Assembly: GCA_963741305.1 (NCBI GenBank)
Contig: CAVUHL010000003.1
Span: 62,001-126,000 of the forward strand
Origin: DATMER01 sp963741305
Lineage (GTDB): Bacteria > Acidobacteriota > Thermoanaerobaculia > Multivoradales > UBA5704
Length of the DNA: 64,000 bases
Direction of reading: 5' to 3'
The translations under genes were made by a program, and so were the position numbers. A model generated the notes under the pieces. That model was not told where the DNA came from. It searched no databases and saw nothing but the letters and a program-made list of their open reading frames with translations. Below, in pieces: positions 32,501-41,105 of the stretch (position 1 is its first letter; each line of letters begins with the position of its first letter).

Positions 32501-33561
32501 CGCTCCTGGAGGCCAGGCCTACCTGGAACGTCAAGGTGAGCGCCGAGGTGAGCAAGGAGCTGGCTGCGGGCAGCACCGCGGCCGGTGTCGAGTTGGGAAG
32601 GGATGCCGCGACACCGCTGCACATGGCCATTCGATGGGGCACCGAGGAAGTCGCGTGGCTGCTTCTCGAGGCGGGCGCGGACCCGAATGCCCAGAGAGGC
32701 ATCCTGGGTACGCCGCTGCACGCCGCGGCACAGCAGGCCAATGTGCCCCTCGTCGCGATGCTGCTGGGCCACGGCGCCGATCCCAACGCTCCGCGCGCGG
32801 ATGGCCTGACCCCTCTTCACTATGCACGGATCAACGGCGATGGCGACGTGCTGACGCTGATGCTGGAGGACGTTCGCTCGCAGGGAAGCGGAGGAGACAT
32901 CGAGGTCAAGCTTCCAGTCGAGCTGGCGCTAGCCGGCGGGCGCAGCTTGCCCTGGTATGACTGGGTGACTGTCGATCACGACATGGCTGCTGACTTTGTC
33001 AATCAACTGCACCCGATCGACGGCCGATGGGAGCTCGCTGAGCGCCGAACGCACGTCGCCTACGCCTGGTTGCCCTGGTATCGGGATGTTGCCTTGATCG
33101 AAGTCACGGATCCATCGTGGGACCGACCCAATCTGAGAATCTACTTCCTCGCTTTGAACGACCATCTGTATCGGTTGAATGGCACATCCCCTCTGATCCA
33201 CGAGGTCAATGAACGTGCCCGGCTCCATCTCGAGGCCGATCACGCTCTCGAATATCTACGGTTCTTCTTTTTCTTCGTGCGCGGGGAAGAGGGTCCGTTC
33301 TACATCCTCGAGGATGCCAACGACCCGCTCCTCCCTCCCTATGTCGATCCGACAACGAGGCAACTGCTGGAGCATCTCGTGCGGCCGGCAGAGCTCGAGC
33401 GCAGCGAAGGTGGTGATCACATGTGCCACGCGACCGTGTTCTACTCCGACGCGCTCTTCCGCATTACGTTCGAGGTCCACAGGAACGGTAGGATCTACTT
33501 GAAGGAGGACAAGCCGATCGTGGCGGGCCTGCCTTTCCGGATCCATGCACCGCTCGGCTAG
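29563..33561 (+). CDS. STAND NTPase with DUF4062-like N-terminus and ankyrin repeats
   Basis: 1332 residues from ATG 29563 (TTG 29548 possible; neither has a clear RBS). Order: DUF4062-like segment (about 1-240, VFIAAPGDLAHLRRATARML); P-loop STAND NTPase (about 255-640) with IIGGSGVGKSSMLKAG (Walker A) and LLIAFDQFEELVD (Walker B); winged-helix/helical linker; about seven or eight ankyrin repeats (about 820-1110, GWRPLHAAVTEGNIGVIELL type); and an unrecognised C-terminal domain (about 1130-1332) with an aromatic-rich EYLRFFFFFVRGEEGPF stretch. STAND ATPases with repeat sensors and N-terminal effectors often serve in anti-phage defence or programmed death; that role is inferred here. Confidence 0.8.
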   Translation: MWSFPRLKRPTVFIAAPGDLAHLRRATARMLGEMKSRSADDHGIVLFDWVIDMAADGFMDWIPAQGQIPLPSDKLCRAVVCMFGERIGTPLPPDFDLTAIGDLAAFASEQRVVHPWNSAVAESGGFSLTGTVFEFLAALHANAGGAARSEQELGNPPVLLLFVGREDLDGDLDPLDMGWGNYRLDAEARARFESSYPKAWRTQYAKWQKEEYLPQLVQLRNFFRFVRSRGIVPRVVRDDREAQEAIRSFLGRSLRLGADGARRDPFLGLEAFDVEDQMVFFGRKEERNRMIAAFKVLWDDPDRPTFFGIIGGSGVGKSSMLKAGLISSLCDSLSPDLYRACIVRPGEIPQAGLTTWAGGRCRRTGDALQELVARILDALECGEAIEPTQRRLATVRDEHRGMEALEMVTACLPADHRLLIAFDQFEELVDPLSDPDLAARWHPVVDLIRAAARDRRVGVLYTLQENRQDSLVSNPILGELFRTGEARSLSFPTQGLDEIIGEPFRSQGLQLEPALSRELHRRIMEFAAFQDSTTQGSLLPLVSVMLKRIYTERGRMLQGHDRTPLVSVGGPQALERPVASTGEHPENMPVLRLADCEDLLDVGDAIAELAQQAMESAKTILGPVWSESDLGGLLRTLVRRQGRDDRLSLPPAPMPSKAAGRRLAKAFLARRLLLPTEEGRIRLVHEALLHHWPPAASWLEEERSLLDDSILLGLHADAWDRGGRSPEQLRPDDLERAAMLLHKWMTNLSPQKGYSLSPEDARLRDYGLALLSQAHPRKTVDTSTCMHVATAYSESSLVRKYLNLDREVAHLVREDGRMPLFNPCFTGAEDLVAMLLGAGADPDTQDNAGWRPLHAAVTEGNIGVIELLLEAGAAIESRGPNGITPLEIAAREGRAEVLTLMLERGADPGSTTNRGWTPLHTAVDRGHLAAARALLDHGADIQAQSDLPLGKGPAALHLAAQNGSVELAKLLIDRGANLEALLEARPTWNVKVSAEVSKELAAGSTAAGVELGRDAATPLHMAIRWGTEEVAWLLLEAGADPNAQRGILGTPLHAAAQQANVPLVAMLLGHGADPNAPRADGLTPLHYARINGDGDVLTLMLEDVRSQGSGGDIEVKLPVELALAGGRSLPWYDWVTVDHDMAADFVNQLHPIDGRWELAERRTHVAYAWLPWYRDVALIEVTDPSWDRPNLRIYFLALNDHLYRLNGTSPLIHEVNERARLHLEADHALEYLRFFFFFVRGEEGPFYILEDANDPLLPPYVDPTTRQLLEHLVRPAELERSEGGDHMCHATVFYSDALFRITFEVHRNGRIYLKEDKPIVAGLPFRIHAPLG

Positions 33562-33709
33562 CTTGGCTCTCTGCCCCCCTTCGCGATGCCCACCCCGGAT
33601 CTCATCTCCCGGCCCGCCCGCCGCCGGGGAGAGAAGCACGACCCCTACGACGATTCGACTCTGGAGACCTTGACGCTGGAGCCTCTGCCGTGCTGGGATA
33701 GAAGATGGC

Positions 33710-34762
33710 ATGCCCTGTACGTTCATGATCCTCCTCTTCGCCACGGCCGCCGCTGCTTCCACGGTTCCCGCCCAGCTTGACGCGATCCTGAAGGACTACG
33801 GCGCCGATGCGCCGGGGGCCAGCGTGCTCGTGGCGCAGGACGGGAAGATCCTCTACCGCAAGGCATTCGGCCTCGCCAACCTGGAAGAGAGGACGCCCAT
33901 CACCACGGCCACCAACTTCCGGCTGGCGTCGGTCACCAAGCAGTTCACCGCCACGGCCGTGCTCCTCCTGGCCGAGCGAGGAAAGCTGTCGCTCGAAGAT
34001 CCACTGTCCCGCTTCTTCCCCGGCTTCGCCAGTACCGCGCACGGGGTCAAGGTGCGCCATCTGCTCGGGCACACCTCGGGGCTCCTCGATTACGAGGATC
34101 TCATGCCGCCCGGCACCACGGTGCCGCTCAAGGACAAGGACGTGCTCGATCTGGTCGGCAAGCAGGACAGGCTCTACTTCGCGCCGGGCAGCCAATTCCG
34201 CTACAGCAACACGGGCTACGCCCTGCTGGCCCTGATCGTCGAGAAGGCCTCCGGCCGGTCGTTCCCGCAGTTCCTCGAGGAGAACATCTTCGGCCCACTG
34301 GGGATGGCCGGCACCGTTGCCTACGAGGAGGGTATCTCCAAGGTGGAGCGCCGGGCCTATGGGTACAGTGAGAGGGACGGCCGTTTCGAGCGCACCGACC
34401 AGAGCCTCACCAGCTCGGTCCTGGGGGACGGCGGCATCTACTCGTCGGTCGAGGACTTGTGGCTCTGGGACCAGGCCCTGTACGGCACCCGCCTGCTGCC
34501 AGCCGAGGCCCTGGCGATGGCCTTCCAGGCCGGCACGCCCACCTCGGACCAGCCCGGCAGCGGCTACGGCTATGGTTGGTACGTGGCTTCGCACAAGGGG
34601 ACGCGCAAGGTCTGGCACTATGGCGAGACCATCGGGTTCAGCACGTACCTGGCCCGCTACCCGGACAAGCGGCTCACGATCATCATGCTCACGAACCGGA
34701 ACAACAACTTCCTCGGACCGACGGTGGATCGCATTGCCGATGTGATCCTCGCCACGCCGTGA
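33710..34762 (+). CDS. Serine hydrolase, beta-lactamase/PBP4-like (class C fold), intact copy
   Basis: 350 residues; signal peptide about 1-17. Motif 1 SVTK (Ser nucleophile and Lys, about 74-77), motif 2 YSNTGY (Tyr-x-Asn, about 164-169), motif 3 HYGET (replacing KTG, about 302-306), the pattern of Beta-lactamase (PF00144) esterases and D-peptidases. Periplasmic. Two broken copies of its 5' end lie upstream. Its stop overlaps the next gene's GTG start (GTGA), so the two are translationally coupled. Confidence 0.88.
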   Translation: MPCTFMILLFATAAAASTVPAQLDAILKDYGADAPGASVLVAQDGKILYRKAFGLANLEERTPITTATNFRLASVTKQFTATAVLLLAERGKLSLEDPLSRFFPGFASTAHGVKVRHLLGHTSGLLDYEDLMPPGTTVPLKDKDVLDLVGKQDRLYFAPGSQFRYSNTGYALLALIVEKASGRSFPQFLEENIFGPLGMAGTVAYEEGISKVERRAYGYSERDGRFERTDQSLTSSVLGDGGIYSSVEDLWLWDQALYGTRLLPAEALAMAFQAGTPTSDQPGSGYGYGWYVASHKGTRKVWHYGETIGFSTYLARYPDKRLTIIMLTNRNNNFLGPTVDRIADVILATP

Positions 34763-36930
34763 TCAGTCTCCGTGGATCGGTGATCGCGGCGGCGCTTCTG
34801 GCGACCGCCTGCGGACGCGACTCCTCACCCGGACCCGGACGCTTCCCGGGCGCGCCGGTGATCGTCATCTCGGTCGATACCTTGCGTGCGGACCACCTCC
34901 CGGCCTACGGTTACCGCCAGGTCGAAACACCCAATATCGACGGACTGCGGCGCGACTCGGTCCTCTTCGAGCGCGTCTACAGCCATTGCCCGATGACGCT
35001 TCCTTCGCACGCCTCGATGTTCACCGGATTGCTGCCCACCGAGCACGGCGTGCGGAACAACATCGGCTACCGGTTCGAAGGAGAGAAGCTCAGAACCCTC
35101 GCCGAGGAGCTGCGCGAGCGAGGCTATGCAGCGGGCGCCGCGGTGTCGTCCTACGTTCTGCGCTCCGACACCGGGATCGATGACGGCTTCGAGCTCTACG
35201 AAGATTCTATCGCCGTTGCGACGGCGGGTGCGACGAGCGAGCACCAGCGCTCGGGCACGGAGACGCTGAAGCACGCGCAGGCATGGATTCTGGGGCACCG
35301 CGAGCAGCCTTTCTTTTTCTTCCTCCATCTTTACGAGCCGCACGCCCCCTACGATCCACCCGAGCCGTTCAAGAGCCGCTATCCGTCTGCCTATGACGGA
35401 GAGATCGCCGCTGCGGATGCCATCGTCGGCGAGTTAATTCGATCGCTCAAGGATTCCGGGCTCTACGATTCCGCGATCATCATCCTCACCTCGGATCACG
35501 GCGAGGGCTTGGGGGACCACGGCGAAGACCAGCATGGGATCCTGCTGTACCGCGAGGCGCTGTGGGTTCCGCTCCTGGTCAAGTTGCCGGGCTCGCACCA
35601 GGCCGATTCGATCAGCCGGCCCACGCCTCTGGCGCATCTTTTCGGCACGGTGCTGCGCCTGGTGGGAATCGACCTGCCTTCGCGCCCGGCTTCGTGGTTC
35701 GATTCTGGAGGCGATTCTGGAGGCGATACTGAAGCCGAGGCCCGTCCCATCTACTCCGAGACGCTCTACCCGCGCATTCACCTCGGCTGGAGCGAGCTGC
35801 GGTCGCTGACCGACGGCCGCTATCACTACATCGAAGGGCCCAGCCCCGAGCTCTACGACCTGGAGAGCGATCCCGGTGAAGCCAAGAATCTGATTACGAT
35901 CGAGCGCCGAGAGGCTTCACGGCTGCGGCGGGAGATGCAGGCGGCTTATCCCGCAACGGCCGCAACGGCCGCAGCGATCGGCGAGATCGACCCGGAGGAG
36001 GCCAGGAACCTGGCGGCTCTGGGATACGTGGGGACGCCGCGCGAGCGTGGTCCGGGGCCGCTGCCGAACCCGCGCGACGAGGTCAAGAACCTCGCTCGCA
36101 TCAAGGCGGCGTTCCGCTTCGCGGACGAGCGCCGGTTGGATGAGGCGGCCGCGGCCTTGAGGAGTCTGCTGCAAGAGAACCCCAAGCTCATGGACGTGTG
36201 GTCGAAGCTGGGAGAGGTCCTGGTGGAATCCGGCCGCTACGAGGAAGCGATCGAGGCCTATCGGTCGGCGATCACTCACGCCGAGCGCTTCTCGCCGGAC
36301 CTCGCGCTCGCCCTGGGCTTCGCCTATCTCAAGCACGGCGAGGCCGTCACGGCTGCAACGCATGCCCGCCTCGCCCTCAAGACCCATCCCCGCGAAGCGA
36401 ACGAGCTCCTCGCCCGGGTCGCGCTCGAAGAGGGACGCTTCGATGCCGCGGAGGAGCACGTGAGGTCCGCCCTTCAGCCCGGCGACAGCCAGCCGGCGAC
36501 GTTGCTGTTGCTCGCCGACGTCGAGCGGTCCGTCGGCAAGCTCGAACGAGCGCTGCAGAGCGTCCAGGAGGCGGAGCGGCGCGCGGAGGAGCTCGGGGTC
36601 GGGAAGCTGCAGGGAGCGGACTATCTGCGCGGCGACCTGCTGGCGCGCCTCGACCGGCCGGACGAGGCGGCCACCGCCTACCGGCGTGAGATCGCGGCGT
36701 TCCCACAGCACCTGCAGGCCTACGCCAATCTGGCGGTAATCCTTATTATCCAGGGCAGGAGCGCGGAGGCGAACGAGCTGCTCGAGCAGATGGCGCGGAG
36801 CAACCCGCACCGAGGGGCGTTTCTCCTGGCGGCGAAAACCCTCGAGGTGTTCGAGGACCGCCAGGGCGCCGCGCGCTGGCGTCAGCGCGCGGCGCGGCAG
36901 GACCCTAGAACCTCGTCACATTCCGAGTGA
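34759..36930 (+). CDS. Sulfatase-family lipoprotein with TPR domain
   Basis: 723 residues from GTG 34759, overlapping the upstream stop. Lipobox LLATACG near residue 20 suggests a lipoprotein. Residues about 35-420 form an alkaline-phosphatase-superfamily domain: VIVISVDTLRADHLPAYGY (metal Asp) and CPMTLPSHASMFTGLLP (nucleophile loop with Thr in TLPSH, not the formylglycine CxPSR), ILTSDHGEGLGDHGE (metal Asp-His). Residues about 440-720 are TPR repeats (LMDVWSKLGEVLVESGRYEEAIEAY). The loss of Cys/Ser suggests a phosphotransferase or phosphodiesterase rather than sulfatase activity. Substrate unknown. Confidence 0.82.
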   Translation: MISLRGSVIAAALLATACGRDSSPGPGRFPGAPVIVISVDTLRADHLPAYGYRQVETPNIDGLRRDSVLFERVYSHCPMTLPSHASMFTGLLPTEHGVRNNIGYRFEGEKLRTLAEELRERGYAAGAAVSSYVLRSDTGIDDGFELYEDSIAVATAGATSEHQRSGTETLKHAQAWILGHREQPFFFFLHLYEPHAPYDPPEPFKSRYPSAYDGEIAAADAIVGELIRSLKDSGLYDSAIIILTSDHGEGLGDHGEDQHGILLYREALWVPLLVKLPGSHQADSISRPTPLAHLFGTVLRLVGIDLPSRPASWFDSGGDSGGDTEAEARPIYSETLYPRIHLGWSELRSLTDGRYHYIEGPSPELYDLESDPGEAKNLITIERREASRLRREMQAAYPATAATAAAIGEIDPEEARNLAALGYVGTPRERGPGPLPNPRDEVKNLARIKAAFRFADERRLDEAAAALRSLLQENPKLMDVWSKLGEVLVESGRYEEAIEAYRSAITHAERFSPDLALALGFAYLKHGEAVTAATHARLALKTHPREANELLARVALEEGRFDAAEEHVRSALQPGDSQPATLLLLADVERSVGKLERALQSVQEAERRAEELGVGKLQGADYLRGDLLARLDRPDEAATAYRREIAAFPQHLQAYANLAVILIIQGRSAEANELLEQMARSNPHRGAFLLAAKTLEVFEDRQGAARWRQRAARQDPRTSSHSE

Positions 36931-36945
36931 TGGATAGCGCTTCAT

Positions 36946-37001
36946 GTAGGGGCGGCTCTTGTGGCCGCCCTCCGGAGGGCACCCACAAGAGGTGCCCCTA
37001 C
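36946..37001. repeat. Paired, inverted REP-like elements (BIME-like)
   Basis: Left REP: GTAG, GGGCGGCT, loop CTTGT, GGCCGCCC. Right REP, on the other strand: GTAG, GGGCACCT, loop CTTGT, GGGTGCCC. The two face each other across TCCGGA, so the whole 56 bp can fold into a long cruciform. It lies between convergent genes (sulfatase-TPR and TonB receptor), the usual REP position, and may also act as a bidirectional terminator. Confidence 0.7.
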
Positions 37002-37042
37002 ACACGATCCCATCTTTTCCGGCGTGACAGGGCACTAGAACC

Positions 37043-40015
37043 TCAGAACCTCAAACCGAGCGAGAGGCGGTAGGTGCGGGGGAGCTGGTAGGCGTCCGCC
37101 GCCGTGGGCTTCCCGAAGTTGGGCCCCTTCCGCCAGTGCACGCCCTCCTGCGGCACCTCGCCGGCCAGCGGGTTGAAGGGCAGGCAGCGTTCGTTCGTGC
37201 CCGTCTGGAGACACGCTGCCTGGCGGCGGGTGAGCACGGTCTTGTCGATGAAGTCCGGGTCTTCCAGTCCCTGCTGGTTGAACAGGTTCAGGATGTCGCC
37301 TTCGACGAAGAAGCGCACGCCGCGCAGCGGCGGCGCATACCAGTTCACCCCCAGGTCGGTCGAGGTGATGTTGTCGAGGCGGAACCCGCCCCGGTCACTG
37401 AAGTAGTAGCTCACCGAGGAAGGCGGGGTCACGTAGCCGGGGTTCACCACGCCGTTGGCGGGCCCCGTCGACGTTCCGCGCCGCACGTCGATCAAGCTGA
37501 TGGCTGAGTAGGGCAACGCCGAGTGATACCGCTCCAGCAGCGTGAGGTTGAAGTCCCCCACCGGTGTCGGCAAATCGTATTGCAACCAGATGTTGGCGCG
37601 GTGGCGCATGTCCGGACCGACAAAGCCGACCGGGTTGTTCTGCTCGAAATCCTGGTACTCGGGCCGGTTGATGAAGGGGTCATTGTCCACGCTGGTGGCG
37701 AAGTTCGGAGTCTCTCCCTCGACGTTGCCGCGCAGCTTCGACCAGGTGTAATTGCCGCCAGCCGAGAGCCGTTTCAGGGGGCGGTAGCGGCCCTGAAGCT
37801 GGACCGCCTGGTAGTCGCGGCTCAGGTTGTCATCGCTGTTCTCGATCACTCCCTGGTCGAACTGATCTCCGTTCGGGTCCGTCGCCTTGCCGGTCAGCAG
37901 GTTCCGCCGCACGACGTAGAAGTCTCCCCAGGTCCGGTCGATGTAATCGGCGCGCAAATAGCCGCCTCCCCCGAACGTCATGGCGTAGCCCAGGGTGTAT
38001 TCATCCATGAACGGCGCCGCGAGCGGCCCCTCGAAACGCAGGGTGACTCCAGGGATGTGGGCACCGGTGAGGAGATTCGGGTCCCGGTTCGACGTGCCGC
38101 CGAGGTTGTTGAACCAGTTGAAGACCTGGCGGATGACCTCGGCGGTCGGCAGGAGCTGGTCGCGCGGCGTTCCTGGCGCGTTGATGGCCGGGCCCCTGTA
38201 ATCCCAGTAATAGGAGGCATAGCGGCCCGCGGTGGCGGTGTTGTCGGCAGGCCCTTGATCGACCTTCGAGACGTAGCGGCCATAGGTGGCGCTGAAGCTG
38301 TGCTTGCCGTTGCCGTGCAGGTCGTAGCGTGCCGCCAGGCGCGGGCTGAAAGCGCTGTCGTCGACGGTCTTGTTCCCGGCCTGATCGGTGCCGAACGAGT
38401 CGTCGTAGCGGACTCCGACGTTGAAGCTCCAGCGGTCGTTCAGCTCCCACTTGTCGTTGACGAACCACGAGCGCGTGGCGAAGTCGGAAGTGCTCGACAG
38501 CGCGGGAACGGGATCCCACTCGATCTCGCTGGAGTCCGGATCGACGCCGAAGAAGACGTCCTGTCCGAAATAGATGAAGTTGCCGTGGATGCGAAGGTCG
38601 CTGCCGGACTGGAAGTTGTTCTCGTTGCGCTTCTGGTGGAACTCCTCGAAGCCTCCGACGAGGCTGTGGTTGCCGGTCGCCCGGGTGCTGAGGAAATAGG
38701 ACGCCTTTCCCAGCCAGCTCTCATTGTTCCGCTCCTTGAACCCGCACGGTTTGCCGCAGAAGGTCGGTGACCACCCCCGCTGGCCGGTGTTGGCGTCGAG
38801 CAGCAAAGTGCCCTCGATCAAGTCGCGGGTGTTGGCCCCGAGGGAGAACGCGTGCTCCATCTCACTGTATTGGCCCTCCACGAGGAAACGGTCCGTGAAG
38901 ATACCCTGGTAATGAAGGGAACGGAGCTCCCGGAGGTCGTCGCGGAAAGAGAGGCTGCGCAGGTCGACGACGCGGCCGGAGGTGACGAAGTTTTGCCGCT
39001 CCAGATCGCTGTCGATGTAGGACGCGACGAGCGAGTGCTGGTTCGTGATCTGCCCGGTGAGCTTGCCTTCGATCCGCCGGTCGTCCCGCGTGGTGTCGTA
39101 GGGGATGGCGGTGTCGAAAGTCTGGGCACCGGTCTCACGGTCTTCCGAGCGCGCGGCCGCGAAAAACCAGAGGCGGTCGCGGAGGATACGCCCGCCCAGG
39201 GTTGCTTCATAGACGCTGTTGGTGCCGTCGATGGGGTCGAGCTGGGCGGGGAAGTCAGACTTTTTCGTCCAGTCGTCGTTGGTCAACGAATCGCGGAGCG
39301 ACCCCGAGAACTCGTTGCCTCCCGATTTGGTCACGGTGCTGACCACGCCCCCGGTGAAGCGGCCGAACTCCGCCGAGACCCCGCCGGTGAGGACCGTGGT
39401 CTCCTGGACCGCGTCCTCGATGTAGAGCGGGTTCGGTTGTCCGCGGACGTTCTCGTTCACCACCACGCCGTTCACCAGGAAGAGGCTCTCGAAGGACATC
39501 GATCCCGAGATCGTGATCTGGTCGTTCGGCCCCGCTTCCGTCACTCCCGGCGAGAGAGCCACGATGTCGTCGATCGTCCGGCCGGTGGGGAGCTGATTGA
39601 TGGTCTCGACGTCGAAGCTCGACGAGATCTCGGTCATTTCGACCGCCGCCGGCGGCGACGACGTGACCGTGATCTCTTCGGCCAGGCTGGTGAGGGTCAT
39701 CTCGGCGTCGGCGCGGGCCGTCTGGCTGAGGCCGACGACGGCGCTCTTCTCGATTCCGTGCATGCCCTCGAGATCGAAGGCCACCGTGTAGTCGCCGGGG
39801 GGAAGGGCGGGGAAGTGGTAGCCGCCGCCGTCGCCGGTCACCGCCGTCCGGCTCCCCTGCAGGGCGGGGGACGTGACAGTGACCGTGACTCCCGGCAGCG
39901 GTTCGCCGTCGGACGTGACGGTGCCGGCAAGGGTGCCCGTGGTTGACTGCGCGGCGAGCGCGGCTGCACACAAGAGCATGGCGATCACAAGGGCGTTTCG
40001 AAGGGCCAAGCGCAT
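37043..40015 (-). CDS. TonB-dependent receptor with carboxypeptidase-regulatory domain (Oar-like)
   Basis: 990 residues from ATG 40015, chosen because GGAGG lies seven bases upstream; GTG 40027 is the alternative. Signal peptide about 1-24, CarboxypepD_reg domain about 25-110 (TLAGTVTSDGEPLPGVTVTV), plug about 110-240 (QLPTGRTIDDIVALSPGV, SGSMSFESLFLVNGV), then a beta-barrel ending in YRLSLGLRF with the C-terminal aromatic. This OmpA-like/Oar architecture is abundant in Acidobacteriota; it imports a large substrate across the outer membrane. Ligand unknown. Monocistronic. Confidence 0.9.
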   Translation of the reverse strand: MRLALRNALVIAMLLCAAALAAQSTTGTLAGTVTSDGEPLPGVTVTVTSPALQGSRTAVTGDGGGYHFPALPPGDYTVAFDLEGMHGIEKSAVVGLSQTARADAEMTLTSLAEEITVTSSPPAAVEMTEISSSFDVETINQLPTGRTIDDIVALSPGVTEAGPNDQITISGSMSFESLFLVNGVVVNENVRGQPNPLYIEDAVQETTVLTGGVSAEFGRFTGGVVSTVTKSGGNEFSGSLRDSLTNDDWTKKSDFPAQLDPIDGTNSVYEATLGGRILRDRLWFFAAARSEDRETGAQTFDTAIPYDTTRDDRRIEGKLTGQITNQHSLVASYIDSDLERQNFVTSGRVVDLRSLSFRDDLRELRSLHYQGIFTDRFLVEGQYSEMEHAFSLGANTRDLIEGTLLLDANTGQRGWSPTFCGKPCGFKERNNESWLGKASYFLSTRATGNHSLVGGFEEFHQKRNENNFQSGSDLRIHGNFIYFGQDVFFGVDPDSSEIEWDPVPALSSTSDFATRSWFVNDKWELNDRWSFNVGVRYDDSFGTDQAGNKTVDDSAFSPRLAARYDLHGNGKHSFSATYGRYVSKVDQGPADNTATAGRYASYYWDYRGPAINAPGTPRDQLLPTAEVIRQVFNWFNNLGGTSNRDPNLLTGAHIPGVTLRFEGPLAAPFMDEYTLGYAMTFGGGGYLRADYIDRTWGDFYVVRRNLLTGKATDPNGDQFDQGVIENSDDNLSRDYQAVQLQGRYRPLKRLSAGGNYTWSKLRGNVEGETPNFATSVDNDPFINRPEYQDFEQNNPVGFVGPDMRHRANIWLQYDLPTPVGDFNLTLLERYHSALPYSAISLIDVRRGTSTGPANGVVNPGYVTPPSSVSYYFSDRGGFRLDNITSTDLGVNWYAPPLRGVRFFVEGDILNLFNQQGLEDPDFIDKTVLTRRQAACLQTGTNERCLPFNPLAGEVPQEGVHWRKGPNFGKPTAADAYQLPRTYRLSLGLRF

Positions 40016-40118
40016 GAGCACCTCCACCTGCTGAAGCGATTATAGATATGGTGAGATGAGCCAACGGCTGCCGGGATCGTACCACGATCCAAAGACCCGA
40101 AGGAAGGCGTCTCGTTGG

Positions 40119-41105
40119 TCAGAGCCGTGGAAGCTGGAGCCGGGCGCGCGTCCCGCCGAGCGGCGAGGCCTCCAGCGTGACAGAACCACCGTACAACTCG
40201 GCGAGGTCGCTGACGATCGCGAGGCCGAGCCCTGATCCCCCGACCTGCTGGTCGGCCCGCACTCCTCGCTGCAGCACCTGAGCGCGCATGGATGGATCGA
40301 GGCCCGGCCCATCGTCATCCACCGAGATCGAGAGTTGCTCGTGATCGATAGCTGACGAAATGGCGACTCGGGAGCGCGCCCACTTGCACGCGTTGTCGAG
40401 CAGGTTCCCCAGCATCTCGTCGAGGTCTTCCCGGCGGCCCGGGATCTCGTGCGCCGGCGAAACATCGGCGTCGATCCTCAGCTCGCGTTCCGCGTGCAGG
40501 CGCTGCATCGTGCGCACGAGGCCTTCGACGGACGGAAGGACAGCGCACCGCACTCCCAGCGCTGCACGCGCCGATGCGGTCGCACGGGCTCGAGCCAGGT
40601 GATAGTCGACCTGCCGCTGCATCCGCTCGACCAGCTGGCGGAGAGTCGCCGCGAGCTCGTGATGGCCCGCGGCGCCGGCCTGTTCTGCCTCCTGCGCGAG
40701 CACCGCGAGCGGCGTCTTCAATCCGTGCGCGAGGTCTCCGGCCGTGGCGAGGGCTCGGGCGACCGCGCGCTCACGGTCCTCGAGCAGCCCATTCAGCTCG
40801 TTCACGAGCGGCTGCACTTCGCTCGGATGGTCGCCTTCGATTCGCTGGCTGCGTCCCTCGCGCACCGAAGACAGGCTGGCGTGAAGGCTCCACAACGGCG
40901 CCACCGCTCTTCGCACGAGGATCAAGCCCCCCACGACGAAGGCTATGGCGAAGACTCCCATCACGGCGTGATACGTCTCACCGTGCAACCCGAGCTCCGG
41001 ATGATTCCGGGCGAGCTTGAGCAGAAGGGCAGTGACCGTGACAAACACCGCGGTCATCCAGACGAGCGCTCCGGCGAAGAGGCGCGCGCGGAGAGAGCCC
41101 TTCAC
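40119..41105 (-). CDS. Sensor histidine kinase
   Basis: 328 residues. TM1 about 10-32, a short periplasmic loop of only about 15 residues, TM2 about 47-64, HAMP-like linker, then DHp with LAHGLKTP (phosphorylated His near 128) and HATPase_c with LGNLLDNACKW (N box), DDGPGLD (G1) and GGSGLGLAIV (G2). The small loop indicates intramembrane or interface sensing. ATG 41105 overlaps the stop of the response regulator gene by 4 bp. Its paired regulator is immediately upstream. Confidence 0.92.
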   Translation of the reverse strand: MKGSLRARLFAGALVWMTAVFVTVTALLLKLARNHPELGLHGETYHAVMGVFAIAFVVGGLILVRRAVAPLWSLHASLSSVREGRSQRIEGDHPSEVQPLVNELNGLLEDRERAVARALATAGDLAHGLKTPLAVLAQEAEQAGAAGHHELAATLRQLVERMQRQVDYHLARARATASARAALGVRCAVLPSVEGLVRTMQRLHAERELRIDADVSPAHEIPGRREDLDEMLGNLLDNACKWARSRVAISSAIDHEQLSISVDDDGPGLDPSMRAQVLQRGVRADQQVGGSGLGLAIVSDLAELYGGSVTLEASPLGGTRARLQLPRL

